21,683 nucleotides of DNA, from assembly GCA_035293845.1 (NCBI GenBank), contig DATGMB010000089.1, positions 1 through 21,683 of the forward strand. The letters are read 5' to 3'. The notes beneath the pieces were generated by a model. The model did no database searches, was not told the DNA's origin, and saw only the letters and a list, made by a program, of their open reading frames with translations. This document shows, piece after piece, positions 15,056 to 20,451 of the stretch; position 1 is the stretch's first letter; each line of letters begins with the position of its first letter. Both the position numbers and the translations under genes were made by a program. Source of the stretch: DATGMB01 sp035293845. GTDB taxonomy: Bacteria > Acidobacteriota > Terriglobia > Bryobacterales > Bryobacteraceae.

Positions 15056-16113
15056 ACGAGCCACTGGTCGAGAAAATCGCCAACGCGGTGCTGTACGAGG
15101 GCTACATGCTGTATCCGTACCGGGCCTCCGCGCTGAAGAATCGGATGCGGTGGAATTTCGGAGTGCTGCATCCGTGGGGCGCGCCGGCGAGCGAGATGCA
15201 GACCGAGGTCCTGGTCGAGGCCGGCGTCGAGAGCGGCTCCGGATGCGAACTGCGGGCGCGCGTGCGCTTCCTGTGGTTCGGCGATACGGCGGGCGAGGAG
15301 CCGGAGGAGCGCGAGATCGAGCTCGAAGGCTGCCCGGCGGTGTGCAGCGAGGCGCTGCCCGGCGGCGGCCTGGCGGCGGCCGGCATGACGGCGGAACCGG
15401 CGGGCGAGGGACTGCTGCGGGTGCGCGTGCGCGTGCGCAACGAGACACCGGACGCGGCGTGGGACATCACGAGGCGCTCGATGCTTTCGACGCACACGAT
15501 CCTGACCGTGCGGGGCGGCGCGTTCGTAAGCCTGATCGATCCGCCGGACGCCTATCGCGAGGCAGCGGCGGCGTGCCGCAACGTGGGGACGTGGCCGGTG
15601 CTGGCGGGCTCGGAAGGCCAGCGCGATACGATGCTCTCCTCGCCGATCATTCTCTACGACTACCCGCGGGTAGCGCCGGAGAGTCCCGGGGACTGGTTCG
15701 ACGGAGCGGAGATCGAGGAACTGCTGGCGCTGCGGACGCTGACACTTTCCGATGCGGAGAAGGCCGAGATTCGACAGGGCGGCGCGCGGGCGCGCGCGGT
15801 GCTGGAGCGGACCGAGGCGCTCCCTGCGGAGCAACTGATGAAGCTGCACGGAGCAGTGCGGGAACTGCGGCCGGAGGCCGGCGTGCCGGATGTGGGGGAC
15901 CGCGTGCGGCTGCGGCCGCGCAAGCGGGCGGACATCTTCGATCTGGCTCTGGAGGGGAAGATCGCCATTGTGCAGGCAGTGGAGCAGGATTACGAGGGCA
16001 GCCTGCACGTGGCGGTAACGGTCGAGGACGATCCGGGGCGGGAGTGGGGCGTAATGCGGCAGCCGGGTCATCGCTTCTTCTTCGGCCTGGAGGAGGTGGA
16101 GCCGATGGGATGA
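15052..16113 (+). CDS. Conserved hydrogenase-island protein of unknown function, 353 aa
   Basis: I recognise this only as an unnamed protein that accompanies group 1h hydrogenase genes; no enzymatic family is evident. The N-terminus VLYEGYMLYPYRASALKNRMR is highly distinctive. A beta-rich middle follows (RARVRFLWFGD; LRVRVRVRNET at about 123-133). Next come STHTILTVRGGAFVSLIDPP, NVGTWPVLAG, SSPIILYDYPRVAPESPGD and FDGAEIEELLALRTLTLSDAEK. The C-terminal 70 residues form a beta-rich module (VGDRVRLRPRKRADIFDL, IAIVQAVEQDYEGSLHVAVTVEDDP) that resembles a small barrel able to bind a partner. There is no signal peptide. Few cysteines and no CxxC. Overlaps on both sides are ATGA type. It could be a HhyL- or HhyS-specific assembly factor; this is inference from context only. 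Confidence 0.78.
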   Translation: MNEPLVEKIANAVLYEGYMLYPYRASALKNRMRWNFGVLHPWGAPASEMQTEVLVEAGVESGSGCELRARVRFLWFGDTAGEEPEEREIELEGCPAVCSEALPGGGLAAAGMTAEPAGEGLLRVRVRVRNETPDAAWDITRRSMLSTHTILTVRGGAFVSLIDPPDAYREAAAACRNVGTWPVLAGSEGQRDTMLSSPIILYDYPRVAPESPGDWFDGAEIEELLALRTLTLSDAEKAEIRQGGARARAVLERTEALPAEQLMKLHGAVRELRPEAGVPDVGDRVRLRPRKRADIFDLALEGKIAIVQAVEQDYEGSLHVAVTVEDDPGREWGVMRQPGHRFFFGLEEVEPMG

Positions 16114-16598
16114 AGGATCGGGTGCTGGTAGCAGGCGTCGGGAACATCTTCCTCGGGGACGACGCGTTCGGATCGGAAGTCGCGCGCCGGCTGCTGCGGG
16201 AGCCGTGGCCGGAAGGCGTGCGCGTCGTGGACTTCGGCATCCGCGGTATGGACCTGATGTTCGCGCTGCTGGAGGGCTACGACACGGTGATCCTGGTGGA
16301 CGCGGTGCCGCTCGGCGGCGAGGCGGGCACGGTGTACACGATCGAGGCCGATCTCGACCATATCGGCGAGGGGGCGGTGGACGCGCATTCCATGGACCCG
16401 GCGCGCGTGCTAGCCGCGGCGAAATCGATGGGAGCGAAGTGGAGCCGCGTGCTGGTAGTGGGCTGCGAGCCTTCCCGCGGGCGCGCCGATATGGAAGGCG
16501 AAGGCGCGCCGGGGATGAGCGAACCGGTCGAACGGGCGGTGGACGCGGCCGCGGAGGCGGTCAGGAGCATCGTATGCGGATTGAGCTGGGCAAGTTGA
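16110..16598 (+). CDS. Hydrogenase maturation protease (HyaD/HupD/HybD family)
   Basis: This endopeptidase senses nickel in the large-subunit precursor and removes the C-terminal tail, here the 21 residues after His577 of HhyL. It has 162 residues, the usual length. The N-terminal motif is GVGNIFLGDDAFGSEVA (9-25); the acidic residue corresponding to Glu16 of E. coli HybD is replaced by Asp17/Asp18, a conservative change. Asp64 (LVDAVPLGG) and His93 (DAHSMDP) complete the three nickel-sensing ligands. The ATG at 16110 overlaps the stop of the preceding gene, and the 3' end overlaps the 40-aa membrane-protein gene by 25 nt. It is the only protease candidate in the window. Confidence 0.93.
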   Translation: MKDRVLVAGVGNIFLGDDAFGSEVARRLLREPWPEGVRVVDFGIRGMDLMFALLEGYDTVILVDAVPLGGEAGTVYTIEADLDHIGEGAVDAHSMDPARVLAAAKSMGAKWSRVLVVGCEPSRGRADMEGEGAPGMSEPVERAVDAAAEAVRSIVCGLSWAS

Positions 16599-16696
16599 CC
16601 AAAATTGTGGGCGCCACGGTGCTGGGAGCGATTCTCCTCGGCGTGGTCTACAATTCCAAGGACCTGGTGCGGTACGTGAAGCTTTCGATGATGTGA
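16574..16696 (+). CDS. 40-aa single-span membrane protein, DUF6893-like
   Basis: A very short gene with a strong ribosome site (AGGAG at 16563-16567, six bases before ATG 16574) lying across the protease end and the hypA start. The peptide begins MRIELGKLTK, has one hydrophobic span at about 11-26 (IVGATVLGAILLGVVY), and ends with a basic tail, KDLVRYVKLSMM. The layout matches the small DUF6893-type proteins that occur in group 1h hydrogenase operons of actinobacteria. The positive residues after the span suggest a cytoplasmic C-terminus. Since HhyS lacks a membrane helix, this peptide is a candidate anchor or quinone-side adaptor; that is inference. The stop overlaps the hypA ATG by one base (TGATG). 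Confidence 0.8.
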   Translation: MRIELGKLTKIVGATVLGAILLGVVYNSKDLVRYVKLSMM

Positions 16697-16962
16697 TGCA
16701 CGAACTTTCGATCGCCACGAGCATCGTGGAGATTGCGGCGGAGGAAGGCGCGCGGCACGCCGGGCGGATTTCGGTCGTGTATTTGAAGCTGGGCGCGCTG
16801 GCGGGCGTGGCGCGGGATGCGCTGCTGTTTTCCTGGGAGCTGGCGTGCCGGGAGACGCCGCTCGAGGGGGCCAGGTTGGAAATCGAGGATACCCCCGGAG
16901 CGGAATTGCGCGTGACGGCGATTGAGATCGGGGATTGGGACGGTGACGCCGCGGCTGGTTGA
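16696..16962 (+). CDS. hypA: HypA nickel chaperone lacking the zinc-binding domain
   Basis: HypA works with HypB to insert nickel into the hydrogenase large subunit. The start ATG 16696 gives MHELSIATS, with the nickel-binding N-terminal Met-His-Glu intact; the GTG one codon earlier would spoil that terminus. Residues 1-66 and 68-79 align with ordinary HypA (KLGALAGVARDALLFSWELA, LEIEDTP, then GAELRVTAIEIGD). The intervening zinc domain of about 30-35 residues with two CxxC pairs is missing, so the protein is 88 aa against about 113 usual. The only cysteine is Cys51, outside that region. The join is in frame and clean. It may be a partly defective HypA, a specialised variant, or an assembly deletion. 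It overlaps hypB by 20 nt. Confidence 0.88.
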   Translation: MHELSIATSIVEIAAEEGARHAGRISVVYLKLGALAGVARDALLFSWELACRETPLEGARLEIEDTPGAELRVTAIEIGDWDGDAAAG

Positions 16963-17599
16963 AGTTCGCAAGAACGTTCTCAAGAAGAACGACGAGCTGG
17001 CGCGCCGGTTGCGCGAGCGGTTCGCGGAGGCGGGAGTTTATGTAGTGAGCCTCGTTTCGAGTCCGGGCGCGGGCAAGACGGCGCTGCTCGAGCGGATGCT
17101 GCGGGATCTCGGGGCGCGGGCGCGGGTTGCGGCGCTGGTGGGCGACCTGGCGACGGAGAACGATGCGGCGCGGCTGGCGCGCAGCGGGGCGCCGGTGCGG
17201 CAGATCGTGACGGGGACGGTGTGCCACCTGGAAGCGCAGATGGTCGCGGCGGCGCTGGACGGGTGGCAGCCGGACCACTTGAATTACCTGTTCATCGAGA
17301 ACGTCGGCAACCTGGTGTGCCCCGCCAGCTACGACCTCGGCGAGAACCTGCGGATCGTGCTGCTTTCGGTGACGGAAGGAGAAGACAAGCCGCTCAAGTA
17401 TCCGGCAATTTTTTATACATCCGATGTGGCGGTGGTGACCAAGTGGGATCTGGCGGAAGCGGTGGAGTTCGACTGGGAGACGGCGCGAAGGAACATCCTC
17501 GCGGCGCGGCCGGATATGCAGATCGCCCGGGTGTCGGCGAAGACCGGCGAGGGAGTTTTGGAGCTGCTGGCGCTGCTGGCGTCCGGCAGGAGGGCGTGA
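16943..17599 (+). CDS. hypB: HypB, nickel-insertion GTPase
   Basis: This SIMIBI-class GTPase drives nickel transfer from HypA to the large subunit. The GTG at 16943 gives 218 residues starting VTPRLVEVRKNVLKKND; a TTG at 16922 would add seven residues unlike the family. The P-loop is SSPGAGKT (39-46), followed by GDLATENDA. The G-domain metal site has Cys94-His95 (TGTVCHLEAQ) and Cys126 (IENVGNLVCPASYDLGE). The base-recognition motif is TKWD (166-169) in place of the more usual NKxD. There is no N-terminal CxxCGC or histidine-rich stretch, so the high-affinity nickel site or storage function of longer HypB proteins is absent. It overlaps hypA by 20 nt and hypF by 4 nt (GTGA). Confidence 0.94.
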   Translation: MTPRLVEVRKNVLKKNDELARRLRERFAEAGVYVVSLVSSPGAGKTALLERMLRDLGARARVAALVGDLATENDAARLARSGAPVRQIVTGTVCHLEAQMVAAALDGWQPDHLNYLFIENVGNLVCPASYDLGENLRIVLLSVTEGEDKPLKYPAIFYTSDVAVVTKWDLAEAVEFDWETARRNILAARPDMQIARVSAKTGEGVLELLALLASGRRA

Positions 17600-19818
17600 A
17601 CCGGCGCGTACGGCTCCGGCTGCGGGGCATCGTGCAGGGCGTGGGGTTCCGGCCGGCGGTGTTCCACGTGGCGCAGTCGCTGGGGCTGGCCGGATTCGTG
17701 CAGAATACCTCGGCCGGCCTGGTCGCAGAGGCCGAGGGCGCGGCAGAAGCGGTCGATCGCTTCGTGAAGGCCATTTGCCAGGACCCGCCGCCGCTTGCGT
17801 GGATTCAGCACGCGGAAATTGTGGATCTGCCGCCGGCGGGCGAGACGGGCTTTGCCATCCGCGGGAGCGAGGCGCAGGCGGACGAGTTCGCCCTGATTGC
17901 GCCGGATGTGGCGACATGCGCCGCCTGCCTGCGCGAGTTGCGCGATCCGGTGAACCGGCGCCACGGTTACGCCTTCACCAACTGCACCCACTGCGGGCCG
18001 CGGTACACAATCGTCGAAGACATTCCCTACGACCGGCCGAACACGACCATGGCGAAGTTCCGCATGTGCGCCGCGTGCCAGGCTGAGTACGAGAACCCCG
18101 CGGACCGGCGCTTCCATGCGCAGCCGAATGCGTGTCCGGCGTGTGGCCCGGCGCTTTCGGCGGCGGCCGCGAAGGCCATCGAGCGGCTGGCGCGGGGCGA
18201 GATTCTGGCGATCAAGGGGCTGGGCGGATTTCACCTGGCCTGCGATGCGCGGAACCGGGAAGCCATCGAGCGCCTGCGGGGACGGAAGCGGCGCAGCGAG
18301 AAGCCGTTCGCCCTGATGTGCCGGGATGCGGAGGCGGCGGCACGCCTCTGCGCAATGAGCGCCGCGGAACGGCGGACGCTCGAATCGCCGGAGCGCCCGA
18401 TCCTGATTCTGCGGCGCCGGCCGGAGTGCCAGATTCCCGGGGAAGTCGCGCCGGGGAACAGAACGCTCGGCATCATGCTGCCCTGCACGCCCCTGCACCA
18501 CCTGCTGTTTCAGGATGCGCCATTCGACACGCTGGTCATGACCAGCGGCAACCGCAGCGAGGAACCGATTGTGACGCGCAATGAGGAGGCGCGCGAGCGG
18601 CTCTCCGGCGTGGCCGGCTGGTTCCTGACGCACGACCGCGACATCTTCATGCGCACCGACGATTCGGTGGTGCGGCACATCGCGGGCACGCCGCGCGTGC
18701 TGCGGCGGTCGCGCGGCTATGCGCCGCGCACCATCGAGCTGGGGCGCGAGCTGCCGGAGCTGCTGGCGGTGGGCGGAGAATTGAAGAACGCCTTCTGCCT
18801 CACCAAAGGGCGGCACGCGATTCTGAGCCAGCACATCGGCGACCTGGAGAACTATGAGACGCTGGCGTTCTTCGAGGAGACCCTGGCGAACTTGAAGAAG
18901 CTGTTTCGCGTCGCGCCGCGAGCCGTGGCGTACGACCTGCACCCCGGCTATCTGAGCACGAAATTCGCGCAGGCCATCGAGGGACTGCCGAAGATCGGAG
19001 TGCAGCACCACCATGCGCACATCGCGGCCTGCATGGCGGAGAACGGGCTGGAGGGCGACGCCATCGGGGTGGCGTTTGACGGTACGGGGTACGGCACGGA
19101 CGGGCAGATCTGGGGCGGCGAGTTTCTGGCGGCGGGCTACGGCGGCTTCGCGCGGCGCGCGCGTTTCCGCTACGTGCCGCTGGCGGGCGGCGACGCGGCG
19201 GTGCGGGAGCCGTGGCGCGCGGCGCTGGCCTACCTGATCGATACGTTCGGCGAAGGCTTCGACGATCTGCTGCGCGGCGTGCCGGAAGCGCGAGTGCGGG
19301 TGGTGCGCCAGATGATCGCGCGGCGCGTGAACACGGTCGATACGTCGTCCTGCGGGCGCCTGTTCGACGCGGTGGCGGCCATCCTCGGGCTGCGGCGCGA
19401 GGTCACGTTCGAGGGGCAGGCGGCGATCGAGCTCGAAGCGGTGGCGCATCCCTGCGAGACCGGGCGGTACGACTTCGCAACTCCGCGCGTGGGCGACGGC
19501 TGGGAAGTGGATTTCCGGCCCACGATCGCGATGATCGCGTGCGCGGTTCGGGCCGGCGAGGATTGCGGAACCATCGCGGCGCGGTTCCACAACACGATCT
19601 CGGACGCGGCGGAAGAGATCTGCCGGCTGCTGCGCGAGGAGACCGGGATCGCGCGCGTGTGCCTGAGCGGCGGGACGTTTCAGAACGTGCGGCTGACGGA
19701 GCAGCTTACCACCGCGCTGCGGGAGGACGGGTTCGAGGTATACCTGCACGCGCGCGTCCCGCCGAATGACGGCGGGATCGCGCTGGGACAGGCGGCCGTG
19801 GCGGCGGCTTTGCTGTGA
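17596..19818 (+). CDS. hypF: HypF carbamoyltransferase
   Basis: HypF turns carbamoyl phosphate and ATP into carbamoyl-adenylate and transfers the carbamoyl group to HypE, the first step of cyanide-ligand synthesis. The GTG at 17596, overlapping the hypB stop, gives 740 residues, the normal size, and starts directly with the acylphosphatase domain (RLRGIVQGVGFRP). Two zinc-finger units follow at about 107-182 (CAACLREL, NCTHCGPRYT, CAACQAEY, ACPACGPAL). Next is a YrdC-like domain (about 190-370, IKGLGGFHLACDA, MTSGNRSEEPI). The Kae1-like C-terminal domain has the metal motif HHHAH at 471-475, FDGTGYGTDGQIWGGEF and CLSGGTFQNVRL. All expected domains are present. It is the last gene of the hydrogenase island. 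Confidence 0.97.
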   Translation: MNRRVRLRLRGIVQGVGFRPAVFHVAQSLGLAGFVQNTSAGLVAEAEGAAEAVDRFVKAICQDPPPLAWIQHAEIVDLPPAGETGFAIRGSEAQADEFALIAPDVATCAACLRELRDPVNRRHGYAFTNCTHCGPRYTIVEDIPYDRPNTTMAKFRMCAACQAEYENPADRRFHAQPNACPACGPALSAAAAKAIERLARGEILAIKGLGGFHLACDARNREAIERLRGRKRRSEKPFALMCRDAEAAARLCAMSAAERRTLESPERPILILRRRPECQIPGEVAPGNRTLGIMLPCTPLHHLLFQDAPFDTLVMTSGNRSEEPIVTRNEEARERLSGVAGWFLTHDRDIFMRTDDSVVRHIAGTPRVLRRSRGYAPRTIELGRELPELLAVGGELKNAFCLTKGRHAILSQHIGDLENYETLAFFEETLANLKKLFRVAPRAVAYDLHPGYLSTKFAQAIEGLPKIGVQHHHAHIAACMAENGLEGDAIGVAFDGTGYGTDGQIWGGEFLAAGYGGFARRARFRYVPLAGGDAAVREPWRAALAYLIDTFGEGFDDLLRGVPEARVRVVRQMIARRVNTVDTSSCGRLFDAVAAILGLRREVTFEGQAAIELEAVAHPCETGRYDFATPRVGDGWEVDFRPTIAMIACAVRAGEDCGTIAARFHNTISDAAEEICRLLREETGIARVCLSGGTFQNVRLTEQLTTALREDGFEVYLHARVPPNDGGIALGQAAVAAALL

Positions 19819-19838
19819 CGCGCAGTCATTGGGATAAT
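19810..19838 (+). promoter_or_regulatory. Possible promoter for the UPF0175/PIN gene pair
   Basis: TTGCTG (19810-19815, inside the end of hypF) and GATAAT (19833-19838, 5 of 6) are spaced by 17 bp. The predicted transcript start, near 19845, leaves a leader of about 10 nt, so the GAAGG ribosome site (19844-19848) before ATG 19856 would lie at its very end. The spacing and -10 match make this one of the better promoter candidates in the window. Confidence 0.4.
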
Positions 19839-19855
19839 GAGTTGAAGGCGCTGCC

Positions 19856-20131
19856 ATGCGGATTACATTGGAATTGCCCGAAGATATCGTGCAGGAGCTT
19901 AACGCAACGTGGAAGGACCTGCCTCGAGCGGCGCTGGAGAGCCTCGCGCTCGAAGCGTACCGCTCCCAGGCTCTTAGCGCAGCGCAGCTCCGCAGACTGC
20001 TCGGTTTCGCGACGCGCATGCAGGTAGATGCGTTTTTGAAGGCGCATGACGTGTACGACTTCACGGCGGCTGATTTCGAACACGATCGCGAAACGCTCCG
20101 CGAAGCCAGGGACAGAGAGGCTCGCCGCTGA
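19856..20131 (+). CDS. UPF0175 family protein, antitoxin-like
   Basis: A 91-aa protein of the UPF0175 family, which commonly precedes a PIN-domain (DUF3368) gene and is regarded as the antitoxin or DNA-binding partner. It starts MRITLELPEDIVQEL, then LESLALEAYRSQALSAAQL and LLGFATRMQVDAFLKAHDVYDFT, the family signature, and ends with a charged helix (HDRETLREARDREARR). Residues 41-63 look like a small helix-turn-helix. The ATG at 19856 has GAAGG seven bases upstream. Its TGA shares two bases with a CTG that is the most plausible start of the next gene, the arrangement expected for a coupled toxin-antitoxin pair. The length is complete. Confidence 0.85.
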   Translation: MRITLELPEDIVQELNATWKDLPRAALESLALEAYRSQALSAAQLRRLLGFATRMQVDAFLKAHDVYDFTAADFEHDRETLREARDREARR

Positions 20132-20418
20132 GTCCGATCGTTGTCGTTGCCGATACGTCGCCGATCAACTACCTCGTGCTGATCGGGCAGATCGAACTCC
20201 TCAGTCAACTCTATGGGCGCGTTCTGGTCCCACCTGCCGTCCTGGCGGAACTGATGCACCCGGTTGCGCCGAAACTGGTCCAGGACTGGGCCGCTAACGC
20301 GCCCGCGTGGGCGGAAGTCCGAACCCCTAAGAGCGGCCTCCGGCTTCAGTATCTCGACGCGGGCGAGGGTGAGGCAATCGCGCTTGCCGCTGAAATCCGG
20401 GCACGACGGACTCGCTGA
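20128..20418 (+). CDS. PIN-domain (DUF3368) protein, C-terminally truncated
   Basis: DUF3368 proteins are PIN-like putative ribonuclease toxins of about 155-165 aa paired with UPF0175. The conserved N-terminus IVVVADTSPINYLVLIGQIE is encoded from about 20137, but no ATG, GTG or TTG lies in frame before it; the frame opens after a TGA at 20071. The best start is the CTG at 20128, giving 96 residues, with the first PIN acidic residue at Asp9; a GTG at 20176 would discard it. Then come VLVPPAVLAELMHP and GEGEAIALAAEIRA. The protein stops at ARRTR, before the usual LLIDD-type segment with the last catalytic Asp and the final helices. It is probably an inactive remnant, with its tail lost next to the convergent gene. 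Confidence 0.65.
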   Translation: MSPIVVVADTSPINYLVLIGQIELLSQLYGRVLVPPAVLAELMHPVAPKLVQDWAANAPAWAEVRTPKSGLRLQYLDAGEGEAIALAAEIRARRTR

Positions 20419-20419
20419 T

Positions 20420-20451
20420 CGGCGCCGGCCATGGCAGGCCCTACAGCGCCG
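20420..20451. other. Imperfect hairpin in the convergent gene gap
   Basis: CGGCGC (20420-20425) pairs with GCGCCG (20446-20451); inside this, GGCC (20427-20430) pairs with GGCC (20437-20440) around a six-base loop. It covers the 22-bp gap between the two convergent genes and the stop codon of the minus-strand gene. No T-run follows on either strand, so it is not a standard intrinsic terminator, but it could help 3'-end formation of both messages. Confidence 0.3.

Noticed and set aside
15421..15438. Three tandem copies of GTGCGC
   Set aside because: It lies inside the 353-aa gene and simply encodes alternating Val-Arg in a beta strand; too short to call a functional repeat.
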